Notes: generated from the sequence alone by a model not told the origin. DNA of 64,000 nt from Gluconobacter oxydans (GCF_006539685.1 NZ_BJNM01000003.1:1-64000), one strand, 5' to 3'. Positions 17,927-26,975 are shown, numbered from the stretch's first letter. Made by a program: numbers and translations.

Positions 17927-18385
17927 TCAGGCCGCCTGAACAGTTTCAGCCGGGGCTGCGTGCACGGCTTCAGTCCGCACCGGAATACGGCGCGGCCTGG
18001 CCGCTTCCGGGACGAGCTGACGGATGGCGATGGACAGCAGGCCGTTTACCAGATCCGCACGGTCGATTTCCGTATGATCGGCCAGAACAAAGCGGCGCTC
18101 GAACGCCCGCGTGGCAATACCGCGATGCAGCCACTCCCGGTCACGGCTGTTTTCGGGGACGCTGCCGCGCACGACAAGCGTGTTGTCTTCCTGAACAACG
18201 TCAACGTCTTCAGGGCGGAAACCCGCAAGGGCCATCGTCAGGACGTAGTTCGTCTCGCCGGTTTTTTCGATATTGTAGGGAGGATAGCTTGGAAGGGCCT
18301 GGGCGTTGGCAACATTGCCAGCCATGGTGGCCAGTCGGTCGAAACCGATCGCGCTGCGGAACAGCGGTGTAAAATCGTAGGTCAC
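17927..18385 (-). CDS. Hsp20 family small heat shock protein
   Basis: 152 residues starting with GTG. The alpha-crystallin domain runs from about residue 40 to 130 (YNIEKTGETNYVLTMALAGF, VVRGSVPENSRDREWLHRGIA, FERRFVLADHT). IbpA-like. It holds unfolding proteins in a refoldable state in the cytoplasm. AAGGAGG five bases upstream is a strong ribosome binding site that lies within short complementary sequences (see the regulatory entry), and a 13-base hairpin separates it from rpmE. Confidence 0.95.
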   Translation of the reverse strand: MTYDFTPLFRSAIGFDRLATMAGNVANAQALPSYPPYNIEKTGETNYVLTMALAGFRPEDVDVVQEDNTLVVRGSVPENSRDREWLHRGIATRAFERRFVLADHTEIDRADLVNGLLSIAIRQLVPEAARPRRIPVRTEAVHAAPAETVQAA

Positions 18386-18406
18386 TGAAACCTCCTTCAG
18401 GCAGGA
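18385..18406 (-). promoter_or_regulatory. Possible RNA thermometer over the hsp20 ribosome binding site
   Basis: The ribosome binding site AAGGAGG (18391-18397, read on the minus strand) can pair through AGGA (18393-18396) with TCCT (18403-18406), extended by wobble pairs, while CTGAA/TTCAG (18396-18400 and 18385-18389) makes a competing hairpin that leaves it in the loop. Small heat shock genes in alphaproteobacteria often carry ROSE-type thermometers. The UYGCU motif of ROSE is not clearly present. Confidence 0.35.
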
Positions 18407-18447
18407 ATCATCTGGCGCATTTCCCGATATGGCAAAATGCTATGGTC

Positions 18448-18484
18448 AAACCAGCCGCGACCCGAACGGCATCGCGGCTGGTTT
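18448..18484. terminator. Hairpin between rpmE and hsp20
   Basis: AAACCAGCCGCGA (18448-18460) and TCGCGGCTGGTTT (18472-18484) form a perfect 13-base stem with an 11-base loop, downstream of rpmE. T tracts at both ends are short. It probably ends most rpmE transcripts before hsp20. Confidence 0.65.
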
Positions 18485-18542
18485 TCCAGATAGGTTCCGA
18501 CCCGACCGTCTTCAAGAGGAGACGGCAGGGAGGTGCGCCGAA

Positions 18543-18770
18543 TTACTTCGTGCGCGTACCGATGCCAGCAAAGCGCTTGTTGAACTTTGCAACCTGGCCT
18601 CCGGTATCCATCATGCGCTGGACGCCCGTCCAGGCCGGATGGGACTTCGGATCAACGTCAAGACGCAGCGTAGCGCCCGGTTCGCCATAGCACGAACGGG
18701 TCTTGTATTCGGTTCCGTCGGTCATGATGACGGTGATCTCGTGGTAGTCGGGATGGATGCCGGATCTCAT
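18543..18770 (-). CDS. rpmE: Ribosomal protein L31
   Basis: 75 residues, type A L31: [20 protein letters not shown], then [27 protein letters not shown]. Only one cysteine is present, so the zinc ribbon of the C+ form is missing, as usual for alphaproteobacterial L31. Part of the 50S central protuberance/bridge. The leader carries a GC-rich hairpin with a T-rich tail that might attenuate transcription. Confidence 0.96.
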   Translation of the reverse strand: MRSGIHPDYHEITVIMTDGTEYKTRSCYGEPGATLRLDVDPKSHPAWTGVQRMMDTGGQVAKFNKRFAGIGTRTK

Positions 18771-18792
18771 GAATTTCTACTCCATAAAGAAA

Positions 18793-18812
18793 GCCCCGAT
18801 GCCGACCGGGGC
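18793..18812 (-). promoter_or_regulatory. Leader hairpin of rpmE, attenuator-like
   Basis: On the minus strand GCCCCG and CGGGGC make a 6-base GC stem followed immediately by TTTCTTTATGGAG, that is, a short T-rich tail and then the rpmE ribosome binding region. Several bacterial groups regulate L31 through leader structures. Suggestive only. Confidence 0.3.
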
Positions 18813-18960
18813 GAATCATCAGGCGCATATAACGGAAAGCGCTTCCGGATGAAAGTGGCCTTTACTGGATCGTATGAGTCCGTTTATCCCTTGCAATGAA
18901 TGCGGGCTCGACTGTCAGGCTTGCGACCGTGCCTGCACGGATACCAAGAAAAGGTTTGAT

Positions 18961-19419
18961 ATGAGCGAAACCAAACACACCCTGCACACCCCGGGCTGGG
19001 TCAGCGATTTCCAGAAGTTCATCATGCGCGGCAACGTGCTCGACCTCGCAGTCGGTGTCGTGATCGGTGCTGCATTCAGCGCGATCGTCGGCAGCGCCGT
19101 CAAGGACATCCTGACCCCGTTCATCGGCCTGATCACGGGCGGTGTGGATTTCTCGAACCTGTTCATCACGCTCAAGGGCCCGGTCAAGGATACGCTTGCG
19201 GAAGCCCAGAAGGCCGGAGCGGTAACCGTCAACATTGGCGTCTTCCTCAACGCCGTGATCCAGTTCCTGATCATTGCCTTCTTCATCTTCTGGCTGACGC
19301 GCATCCTCAGCAAGCTGAGCCGTAAGCAGGAAGCTGCTCCTGCCGCCCCGCCGGCTCCGACGAAGGAAGAGGTTCTCCTCACGGAAATCCGCGACCTTCT
19401 GGCGCAGAAAAACTCCTGA
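18961..19419 (+). CDS. mscL: Large-conductance mechanosensitive channel
   Basis: 152 residues from ATG 18961, with AAAAGG upstream. Two transmembrane segments: about 25-48 (LAVGVVIGAAFSAIVGSAV) and about 80-105 (IGVFLNAVIQFLIIAFFIFW). FQKFIMRGNVLDLAVGVVIG is the MscL signature. The pore releases solutes on hypo-osmotic shock. The frame is open back to 18874 with a Cys-rich stretch that has no MscL similarity. It overlaps the next gene by one base. Confidence 0.97.
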   Translation: MSETKHTLHTPGWVSDFQKFIMRGNVLDLAVGVVIGAAFSAIVGSAVKDILTPFIGLITGGVDFSNLFITLKGPVKDTLAEAQKAGAVTVNIGVFLNAVIQFLIIAFFIFWLTRILSKLSRKQEAAPAAPPAPTKEEVLLTEIRDLLAQKNS

Positions 19420-19811
19420 TGACAGAAACGAAAGCCTCCCGTCGCGCAGTCTGGCGCTCTGCCGTCACACTGTTTGTGATGGGAAGCTTTCTGGCCGGAT
19501 GCGCGGCACGCCCTGCAATGACAGGGCTGCCGCCATCTCCCAATTCGCGGCTTTATGCCTATCTGATCGCCCATGGCATGGCTCGGGGCGCGGTCATGAC
19601 AGGACAGATCGGCCCTGAAGGACTGTCACAGCTGGTGGCGCTGGACAGGGCGGCTCAGCAGGCAACGGTAAATGCCCTGAAGCTGCAAAGCTCTTCAGCC
19701 AATCGACAGGCTGACCAGGCACTTTCCAGCCTTCTGGCGGACCTGCCTCAGAAAACACCGCCCACACCCGCCAATCCATCAGAGCAGACACAAAAAAACC
19801 GGCTCCCCTAA
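19419..19811 (+). CDS. Small lipoprotein, function unknown
   Basis: 130 residues with a lipoprotein signal ending in lipobox LAGC (C28). The mature part is alanine/glutamine-rich and probably helical, with a proline-rich tail. No recognised domain. It is coupled to mscL (stop and start overlap) and its last codons and stop lie inside a large terminator hairpin. Plausibly a cell-envelope protein co-expressed with MscL. Confidence 0.75.
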   Translation: MTETKASRRAVWRSAVTLFVMGSFLAGCAARPAMTGLPPSPNSRLYAYLIAHGMARGAVMTGQIGPEGLSQLVALDRAAQQATVNALKLQSSSANRQADQALSSLLADLPQKTPPTPANPSEQTQKNRLP

Positions 19812-19835
19812 GGGACGCCGGTTTTTTTGTGTCTG
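19785..19835. terminator. Bidirectional terminator, 19-base perfect stem
   Basis: CAGACACAAAAAAACCGGC (19785-19803) and its exact complement at 19817-19835 enclose a loop with a further TCCC/GGGA pair. It has a T tract on both strands, so it can end transcription of the mscL-lipoprotein pair and of secDF from the other side. The lipoprotein stop codon TAA (19809-19811) is in the loop. Confidence 0.9.
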
Positions 19836-19847
19836 TGGCAGACCTGA

Positions 19848-20786
19848 TCAGTCTGCCACAGCCTCCTTGCGCAGCCGCTTCTCGCCCATCAGGAGCAGAA
19901 GGGGTGCTGCGATGAAGATCGACGAAGACGTTCCAACCACGATGCCAAACAGCATGACCGTCGCAAATCCGGTCAGCGTGCTGCCCCCGAACAGGGCCAG
20001 TGGCAGAGCCGCCAGAAAGACCGTCATGGACGTGCCCAGCGTGCGGTTCAGGGTCTCATTGATGGACAGATCCAGAAGTTCCCGCAACGGCATAGTGCGA
20101 TACTTGCGCAGGTTCTCGCGGATCCGGTCATAGACCACCACCTTGTCGTTGGTGGAATAGCCGAGGATCGTGAGAAGGGCCGCTACCATCACAAGATCGA
20201 ATTCGAAGCGCGTAATGGCCAGGAAGCCGACCGTCTTGGTCAGATCGAGAATAAGCGTCACCACCGCACTGATGGCAAACTCGCGCTCGAAGCGGACCCA
20301 GATATAGATCAGGATCATCGCAAGGCTGAAGCCAAGCGCCAACAGACCATCGCGAAACAGTTCGGACGAGACCGACGCACCCACAGCATCGGCACGAAGA
20401 ACCTGCGTCCCGGGCTCGGCAGCCGAAATGGCGCTCTTGACGCCATCGACCAGCTTCTGGGTCTGTGCCTCACGATCCGCCCCTTCCGGAGCATTGATCG
20501 AGATACGCACATCACGTGGCGATCCGAAGGCCTGCACGGCATCCGGATGAATGCCGGCATGGTCGAGTGCTGCGCGCAGCTTGCCGAAATCGGCAGGGCC
20601 GGGGGTCTGGGCTTCAACGATGATGCCACCGCGGAAATCCAGCCCGAGCTTCAGGCCGGGCTGGAAGAACAGGATAACGGAAGCAATGGAGAGGACCGCC
20701 GAAACGATCAGCCCCATGTGACGGCCGCGCATGAAGTTGATGCGCCGATCGTCACGGACAAAACGGAAAAGGGGACGTGACAGCAT
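19848..20786 (-). CDS. secF: Protein translocase subunit SecF
   Basis: 312 residues from ATG 20786. Six transmembrane segments of the RND-type export motor; LGLDFRGGIIVEAQ after the first, and the second-half motif GYSTNDKVVVYDRIRENL. SecF works with SecD to pull proteins through SecYEG using the proton gradient. It starts five bases after the secD stop. A longer frame to 20831 overlaps the end of secD. Confidence 0.97.
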   Translation of the reverse strand: MLSRPLFRFVRDDRRINFMRGRHMGLIVSAVLSIASVILFFQPGLKLGLDFRGGIIVEAQTPGPADFGKLRAALDHAGIHPDAVQAFGSPRDVRISINAPEGADREAQTQKLVDGVKSAISAAEPGTQVLRADAVGASVSSELFRDGLLALGFSLAMILIYIWVRFEREFAISAVVTLILDLTKTVGFLAITRFEFDLVMVAALLTILGYSTNDKVVVYDRIRENLRKYRTMPLRELLDLSINETLNRTLGTSMTVFLAALPLALFGGSTLTGFATVMLFGIVVGTSSSIFIAAPLLLLMGEKRLRKEAVAD

Positions 20787-20791
20787 GACGA

Positions 20792-22336
20792 TCAGACCGG
20801 AAGTTCTTTGGGACGGGCGAGGGCGTACCACCGCACGACCAGAAGGCGTGACAGCAGGAGGGTCGTGAAGAGGGTCGTGACGATACCGATGGTGATCGTC
20901 AGGGCGAAGTTGCGGACAGGACCCGTTCCGAACACGAACAGCATGACATGCGCCAGGAACGCCGTGGCGTTACTGTCGATGATGGTACCGGTCGCGCGAT
21001 CGAAGCCGGCCTGCAGGGCCTGAAGCGGACCACGACCACGCTTTACTTCCTCACGGATACGCTCGTTGATCAGGATGTTGGCATCGACAGCCATACCCAG
21101 GGTCAGCAGCATACCCGCCATGCCCGGCAGGGTCAGCGTCGCCTGGAATAGCGAGAGGATCGCCACCATCAAGATCAGGTTCGCAAACAGGGCGATATCC
21201 GCATACAGGCCGAACCGGCCGTAAAATAGCACCATGAATGCAATGACCAGAAGAAGGCCGGTCAGCAGGCTGATGACACCCGCATGAATGGACGCGGCAC
21301 CAAGGCTCGGACCGATCGTCCGCTGCTCAACAACCGAAAGCGGGGCAGGCAGGGCACCGGCCCGCAGCAGAAGCGCCAGATCGGACGCACTGCGGGCATC
21401 GAAACCACCCGTGATCTGGCCGTTTCCAGCCGTGATCGGGTTGATGATGTTCGGAGCCTCGATGACCTTGTTGTCCAGCACGATCGCAAAGCGCTTGCCG
21501 ACATTGGCCCGCGTGACGTTCGCAAAGGCCGTTGCACCAGCGCTGTTGAGCTGGAACGTCACAGCCCAGCCACCGCTCTGCTGATCGATCACGGCACCCG
21601 CATTGGTCAGGTCCGTGCCATCCACATCGACATGATCCTGAACCGCGACCTGCGTATGCACGCTCTCGTCCTCGAGCATTGTCGAGCCGGGGCTTGCAAC
21701 GCTCGGGTTTGGGGCCAGCAGACGAAAGGTCAGACGGGCGGTCGTTCCCAGCAGGCTCTTGATCCGCTCCGGATCGCTGACGCCCGGAAGCTCCACGACA
21801 ATCCGGTCGTCACCTTCACGTGCGATGCTCGGATCAATCGCACCCGTAGCGTCGATACGGCGACGAACGATTTCGATCGATTGTGCCACGGCTTCGCGTG
21901 CACGGGCCAGCATCGCCTCATGCTGAAGCGTCAGGACGATGCGTCCATCCTTTTCAGACGTCGTGAACTCGTTCGGCACCACCGGCGGCAGAGACTGCAT
22001 GGCCTTGAGCGCGGCATCACGTTCGGCATCCGAACGGGGCATGAAGCTCAGGCTGGCCGTTGCATCGTCGCGCGCAAAATCGCGATAGCCCAGAGACCGG
22101 TCCAGAAGCGTCTGGCGCGCCTGATCCTGAAGGGACTGGAGGCGGTCATGCTCAAGGGATTTCAGATCGAGCTGAAGGAGAAGGTAGGACCCACCCCGCA
22201 GATCGAGCCCCAGATGGATCTGCCGCCAGGGCAGGGACGGTGAGGGAGAACGCAGAAAATTGGGCAGACACAGGAGCACGCCAATCAGGCAGATGCCCGC
22301 GACGCCCAGCAGTCTGAGCCGGCTGTAATACATCAT
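20792..22336 (-). CDS. secD: Protein translocase subunit SecD
   Basis: 514 residues. First membrane segment at about 5-25, then IHLGLDLRGGSYLLLQLD and the periplasmic P1 domain, and the C-terminal transmembrane half with GMAVDANILINERIREE. First gene of secDF. The usual upstream neighbour yajC is not adjacent here; the gene before it is a divergent Gfo/Idh oxidoreductase. Confidence 0.97.
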   Translation of the reverse strand: MMYYSRLRLLGVAGICLIGVLLCLPNFLRSPSPSLPWRQIHLGLDLRGGSYLLLQLDLKSLEHDRLQSLQDQARQTLLDRSLGYRDFARDDATASLSFMPRSDAERDAALKAMQSLPPVVPNEFTTSEKDGRIVLTLQHEAMLARAREAVAQSIEIVRRRIDATGAIDPSIAREGDDRIVVELPGVSDPERIKSLLGTTARLTFRLLAPNPSVASPGSTMLEDESVHTQVAVQDHVDVDGTDLTNAGAVIDQQSGGWAVTFQLNSAGATAFANVTRANVGKRFAIVLDNKVIEAPNIINPITAGNGQITGGFDARSASDLALLLRAGALPAPLSVVEQRTIGPSLGAASIHAGVISLLTGLLLVIAFMVLFYGRFGLYADIALFANLILMVAILSLFQATLTLPGMAGMLLTLGMAVDANILINERIREEVKRGRGPLQALQAGFDRATGTIIDSNATAFLAHVMLFVFGTGPVRNFALTITIGIVTTLFTTLLLSRLLVVRWYALARPKELPV

Positions 22337-22492
22337 ATCAGGTCGAGACGTCCTCGGCGGATTTGGACAGATCGTTTTTCAGATCATTTTCAGGCCGGGA
22401 CCATGCCGTTTCCGCCATGCCGATGCAACCTTTTGCCTGTTTGACGCCCCACTGTCTTTCCGGGAAACAGCGCGCCTGATAAGCCTGTCAGC

Positions 22493-23488
22493 ATGAATAC
22501 AGCGCTACAGCTTCGGGTCGGCATCGTGGGAGCCGGCCATTTCGGACGGTTTCATGCCCTCAAGTCTGCCGCAAACCCGGCCGAACAGCTTGTCGCGCTT
22601 TACGATCCCGATCCGGCCCGCGCGGCGGTCGTGGCACGGGAAGTTCGTTGCGGAATTGCCACAAGCTATGAAAATCTTCTGGAGCAGGTGGATGCCGTCA
22701 TCATCGCTGCACCAGCCGAGTATCACTTTGCCCTGACAAGTCAGGCCCTGATGGCCGGGCGACATGTTCTGGTCGAAAAGCCCATCGCGGCCACGCTGGA
22801 CGAAGCGCATGCCCTTGCCGATCTTGCCCGTAAGACCCGCAAGGTCCTTCAGGTCGGCCATCTGCTGCGCTACTCGGCGGAACATCAGGCCATTACGGAG
22901 CGGATCAAGGCCCCCCTTTACATCGAAGCCACCCGCATTGCGCCTTACAAACCGCGGGGAACGGACGTATCGGTCATTCTGGATCTCATGATCCATGATC
23001 TCGATCTCGTTCTGGCAATCGTGGATAGCCCGATTGCAGAAATCGATGCCTTGGGAGCCGCTGTTTCAAGCGCTCATGAAGACATCGCCAACGCCCGGGT
23101 GCGGTTTGAAAACGGCTGCGTGGCCACTATCACCGCCAGCCGAATTTCCCTGAAAACTGAACGGCGTATGCGTCTTTTCTCACAGGATGGATATCTTTCC
23201 GCCGATTTCATGGAGCGCAAACTGAGCTTCATTGGGCGTGAGCGCGGCATGCCACTTCCGGGCACGGGAGGCTTCCGGCGTGAGGCCATAAGCTGGAAAG
23301 ACCACGACAATCTGGCCGTAGAACATGAAGCCTTTGCTGCTTCGTGCCTTCACGGCGCACCGGTGCTGGTCGATGCGCAGGCAGGGATCAGAGCACTGGA
23401 TGCCGCCATCCGGGTGACGGACAGCATCCGGGAATCGCGACAGATCATGGAACTTTCCGGCCTGATCCCCACCTCGGATCAGAACTGA
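22493..23488 (+). CDS. Gfo/Idh/MocA family oxidoreductase
   Basis: 331 residues. N-terminal Rossmann fold with VGIVGAGHFGRFHA, and the cofactor/active-site EKPIAATLDEA segment that contains the conserved EKP Lys. The C-terminal half has the family's alpha/beta dimerisation domain (IHDLDLVLAIVDSPI and later FENGCVATITASR). It uses NAD(P) on a sugar or related substrate that cannot be named from sequence. Divergent from secD, convergent with uup at 15 bases. Confidence 0.88.
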   Translation: MNTALQLRVGIVGAGHFGRFHALKSAANPAEQLVALYDPDPARAAVVAREVRCGIATSYENLLEQVDAVIIAAPAEYHFALTSQALMAGRHVLVEKPIAATLDEAHALADLARKTRKVLQVGHLLRYSAEHQAITERIKAPLYIEATRIAPYKPRGTDVSVILDLMIHDLDLVLAIVDSPIAEIDALGAAVSSAHEDIANARVRFENGCVATITASRISLKTERRMRLFSQDGYLSADFMERKLSFIGRERGMPLPGTGGFRREAISWKDHDNLAVEHEAFAASCLHGAPVLVDAQAGIRALDAAIRVTDSIRESRQIMELSGLIPTSDQN

Positions 23489-23503
23489 GAGAATTCCTTT
23501 AAC

Positions 23504-25312
23504 TTATTGGTTTTCAAGAAGTTCTTTCTTCATTTCCAGCTCAAGCCACTCCTCTTCCAACTGGGTCAGATCCCGCTCGGCAGCTTCCAGAAGCTGGGTC
23601 GTCTTCTCGAACTTGGCAGCATCCCGGCCATACAGACCCGGATCCGCCAGAACGTCCCGATAACTCTGGATCTTCTTTTCCAGCTCCGCCATCTTCTGCG
23701 GCAGAAGATCCAGCGCCCGCTTGTCATTATAGCTGAGCTTTTTTGGCTTCTTATCTGTTTTCAAAGCAGATTTTGGAGCGATATCTTCCACTTCGGAAGA
23801 GGACGTCTCACGCCCTGCCGGTACATCCCCGCGCTGGATCAGCATGTCCGAGTAGCCCCCGGCATATTCGATCCAGTCTCCACCGCCATCCGATACCAGA
23901 ACCGAACTTGCAACCCGGTCGAGGAAATCACGATCATGGCTGACCAGTAGAACCGTGCCCGCATAATCGGCCAGCATGTCCTGAAGAAGATCCAGCGTCT
24001 CAAGGTCGAGATCGTTGGTGGGCTCGTCCAACACCATGAGGCTGGATGGCTTGGCCAAAGCACAGGCCAGCGCCAGCCGGCCCCGTTCACCGCCGGACAG
24101 TTTTCCCACCGGCGTCCGGGCCTGTTCTGGGCGGAACAGGAAGTCTTTCATATAGCCGATCACGTGACGCTTCTCGTCCCCGACCTGCACCATATCCCCG
24201 CTGCCTCCCGCAAGGGTTTCGGCAAGGGTCTTGGTCGGATCGAGACTTTCCCGCTGCTGGTCCAGTGTGATCATGGCCACGGATGGCCCCATCTTCACGG
24301 TCCCGGACTGCGGCTCCATTTTTCCGGTCAGCAGACGCAGAAGTGTGGTCTTACCCGCACCGTTGGCGCCCACCAGGCCGAGCCGGTCACCGCGCAGGAT
24401 CCGCAGATCGAGGTCCCGGACGATGGCGCGATCGTCATAGGCCCAGTTCACACCTTCCGCAGCGATCGTGATCTTGCCCGCACTTTCGGCGTCTGTGGCT
24501 GCCATGCGGAGCGTGCCCTTGCCCCGTGAAGCAAGTTCCTTGCGCTGTGCCCGCAGTGCCGCCAGTTCCCCCACACGCCGCACGTTGCGTTTACGCCGCG
24601 CTGTGACGCCGTAGATCATCCAGTCTTCTTCGCGCGCGATCTGGCGATCCAGCTTGTGTGCATCACGCTCCTGCTGTTCCAGCACCTCGTCACGCCAGGT
24701 CTCATAGCGTGCAAATCCCTGATCAAGCCGACGCGTCACGCCATTTTCCAGCCAGACAACGCTCCGGGACAAAGTCTCAAGCAGGCGTCGGTCATGGCTG
24801 ATGACGATCATCGCACAGCGACAGGCGGAGAGCTCTTTCTCAAGCCATGTGATGGACGGCAGATCCAGATGGTTGGTCGGTTCATCCAGCAGCAGAAGAT
24901 CCGGCTCCGCCGCAAGAGCGCGGGCGAGGGCGCAGCGGCGCACTTCGCCTCCTGAAAGGTTCTGGCAGCTTTCCTCACCCGTCATCCCGAGTTCGGCCAG
25001 CATGGAGCGCGCCCGGTAGGTCTCGGTCTCATCAAGCCCTTCGGATGCATAATCGAAGGTGGTGGCGTAACGGGAAAGATCCGGCTCCTGGGCCAGATAA
25101 TGAACCTTGATTCCCGGCTGAACGAAACGCATTCCGGAATCCGCCACGATATCGCCTGAGGCGATCTTCAGCAGCGTGGATTTTCCGGAACCATTGCGTC
25201 CGACCAGACAGATCCGCTCACCAGGCAAAACGCCCAGTTCCGCGCCATCCAGCAGGGGACGTCCGCCGAGAGTGTAGGTAATGTTCTGCAGGGAGAGAAT
25301 GGGTGCCGACAT
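23504..25312 (-). CDS. ABC-F family ATPase (Uup-like)
   Basis: 602 residues with two ABC domains and no membrane segments. Walker A GRNGSGKSTLLK and GANGAGKTTLLR; signatures LSGGEVRRCALARA and LSGGERGRLALACA; Walker B followed by DEPTNHLDLPS and DEPTNDLDLET. A C-terminal coiled coil (about residues 530-600) makes it like Uup, an ABC-F protein that acts on ribosomes or on branched DNA. Not a transporter. Confidence 0.92.
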   Translation of the reverse strand: MSAPILSLQNITYTLGGRPLLDGAELGVLPGERICLVGRNGSGKSTLLKIASGDIVADSGMRFVQPGIKVHYLAQEPDLSRYATTFDYASEGLDETETYRARSMLAELGMTGEESCQNLSGGEVRRCALARALAAEPDLLLLDEPTNHLDLPSITWLEKELSACRCAMIVISHDRRLLETLSRSVVWLENGVTRRLDQGFARYETWRDEVLEQQERDAHKLDRQIAREEDWMIYGVTARRKRNVRRVGELAALRAQRKELASRGKGTLRMAATDAESAGKITIAAEGVNWAYDDRAIVRDLDLRILRGDRLGLVGANGAGKTTLLRLLTGKMEPQSGTVKMGPSVAMITLDQQRESLDPTKTLAETLAGGSGDMVQVGDEKRHVIGYMKDFLFRPEQARTPVGKLSGGERGRLALACALAKPSSLMVLDEPTNDLDLETLDLLQDMLADYAGTVLLVSHDRDFLDRVASSVLVSDGGGDWIEYAGGYSDMLIQRGDVPAGRETSSSEVEDIAPKSALKTDKKPKKLSYNDKRALDLLPQKMAELEKKIQSYRDVLADPGLYGRDAAKFEKTTQLLEAAERDLTQLEEEWLELEMKKELLENQ

Positions 25313-25373
25313 GGCTCTCTATGTGTCGCAGCCGGACGCCCGCCGCAAGCCATCCCCGCACCGAATCATACTC

Positions 25374-26114
25374 TCAGACGGGCGTGACCCCACCTGTAAC
25401 AGCCTGATAGGTGGCCACAGCCAGTGTCATCGGCTCGAAGGGTTTGGTGATGACGAAGGACGGTTCCTGCGTCTCACCTGTCAGCAGACGTTCCGGATAG
25501 GCGGTTACGAAAATGACCGGCGCCTCATGGGTCCGAAGGATACGCCCGACGGCCTGCATGCCGTCACCGCCGCCGCCGAGATTGATGTCCGCAAGAATGA
25601 GTCCGGGCTTCGTTTTCGCAGCCAACGCAACGGCATCGGCCTCTGTATGGGCAACCCCGGCGATCCTGTGTCCACAGCGCTCAACCAGATCCTGAATATC
25701 CATGGCGATGATGGGCTCATCTTCGATGATCAGGACACTTGTCTGCGCAATGCCCTGAAGGCCTTCGCGTGCCTTGTTCAGTTCGGCCGCCGCCTCTTCA
25801 TCCGTAATGCCCAACGCCTGCGCACTGGACGAAAGGGACTGCTCTTCCAGGGAGGTCAGCAGCAGAAGCGCGCGTTGCCGCAGCGGCATGCCAACGGTGG
25901 CGTCCTTGCCGTGACGCTGCATAAAAGCGCTCACAAGCAGGCCATAGAGAGCCTGCCGTGCGGAGAGATCGTTCCCGGAGGGACTTTCCATCAGCTCCTT
26001 CAGGGCCACGGCCACAAGCTGATCGCCCGTTTTCTGGTCACCAACTAGGGCGCGGGCAAAGCGGCGGGCATAGGGAAGCGCCTTGACGAGTTCCTGACGT
26101 GTCAGATCAGTCAT
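25374..26114 (-). CDS. phyR: General stress response regulator PhyR
   Basis: 246 residues from ATG 26114. The N-terminal half is a degenerate sigma-factor-like domain (ARRFARALVGDQKTGDQLV ... RQRALLLLTSLEEQSLSS). The C-terminal half is a receiver: acidic pair in VLIIEDEP, phosphoacceptor Asp in LILADINLGGGGDG, Thr in FVTAYPER and Lys in ITKPFEP. Once phosphorylated, PhyR exposes the sigma-like domain and binds NepR, freeing EcfG. It is divergent from the sigma factor genes. The frame reaches 26168, but the extension is unlike PhyR. Confidence 0.93.
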   Translation of the reverse strand: MTDLTRQELVKALPYARRFARALVGDQKTGDQLVAVALKELMESPSGNDLSARQALYGLLVSAFMQRHGKDATVGMPLRQRALLLLTSLEEQSLSSSAQALGITDEEAAAELNKAREGLQGIAQTSVLIIEDEPIIAMDIQDLVERCGHRIAGVAHTEADAVALAAKTKPGLILADINLGGGGDGMQAVGRILRTHEAPVIFVTAYPERLLTGETQEPSFVITKPFEPMTLAVATYQAVTGGVTPV

Positions 26115-26252
26115 GTGTCCATGGCCTCCTGAAAAGATATCTGCTGACGCACCCCGAATGGAATGCATCTCGTTATGAAGGTTGAATAGTCATGACACGA
26201 TGCCCAATCTCCGTATAGTCTTCGTGGCCGCCCCGGTCGCCTGTGATGTCGC

Positions 26253-26843
26253 GTGAAGGATCTTCTTCTGAGCACACCCTTGCCCGCGGGCCAGCAGCGC
26301 GACCCGTCTCCCCAGAAAGGCAGCTTTCACCGCGGCCTGCTCCAGACCCTTCCGGATCTGCGGGGTTTCGCGCGTTTTCTGACTCGCGATCCTGCGGCCG
26401 CGGATGATCTGGTGCAGGACACGATTGTCCGCGCACTGGCCTCCCAGGAGCAGTTCCAGCAGGGAACGGTCCTCAAAGCCTGGCTGTTCACAATCCAGAG
26501 AAATGCCTTCTACGAGCAGACGCGCCGCCGCAGCCGCGAACAGGAAATCATGCTCGACATCGAGCAGGACATGCAGCCTTCCACTGCAGCACCATCACGC
26601 CAGAATGCCCGCGATGCTGTTCAGGATCTGGGCGAACTGCTGTGGAAGCTGCCCGATCTACTGCGGGAAGCCCTGATTCTCGTGGGGGCACAGGAACTGT
26701 CCTACGAAGATGCCGCCCGCGTCTGCGATGTGCCCGCCGGAACGATGAGAGCCCGTGTTTCCCGGGCCAGAGCCCAGCTCGCCGAGCTTGCGACGGAAAA
26801 TACCGAACCTCCGGAAACGGATTCCGAAAAAAATATCACCTGA
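26253..26843 (+). CDS. EcfG-type ECF sigma factor (first copy)
   Basis: 196 residues. Sigma2 region RGFARFLTRDPAAADDLVQD and sigma4 region LPDLLREALILVGAQELSYED place it in the ECF15/EcfG group. It would direct RNA polymerase to general stress response promoters. The frame starts at GTG 26253; no good ribosome binding site is seen, so the true start could be a few codons downstream. It is divergent from phyR across 138 bases and is followed by a second sigma gene. Confidence 0.85.
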   Translation: MKDLLLSTPLPAGQQRDPSPQKGSFHRGLLQTLPDLRGFARFLTRDPAAADDLVQDTIVRALASQEQFQQGTVLKAWLFTIQRNAFYEQTRRRSREQEIMLDIEQDMQPSTAAPSRQNARDAVQDLGELLWKLPDLLREALILVGAQELSYEDAARVCDVPAGTMRARVSRARAQLAELATENTEPPETDSEKNIT

Positions 26844-26975
26844 TTTTTGCCGGTTTTCTGGGCCTCACAGGCTGTCTTTTCCTTTTTTCGGGAAATTTCC
26901 TCCGCCCCGATGCAACATTTTCGCCTGACCGTTCATTGATCCCATGAAAACAGAACGAAATCAGGAGTCAGTTCC

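Noticed and set aside
18874-18960. Cys-rich extension before mscL
   Set aside because: MSPFIPCNECGLDCQAC has no MscL similarity and the ATG at 18961 has a ribosome binding site; a small leader peptide is possible but unsupported.
26115-26252. EcfG-type promoter (GGAAC-N16/17-CGTT) between phyR and the first sigma gene
   Set aside because: GGAAT and CGTT occur but are only a few bases apart, so the spacing does not fit.
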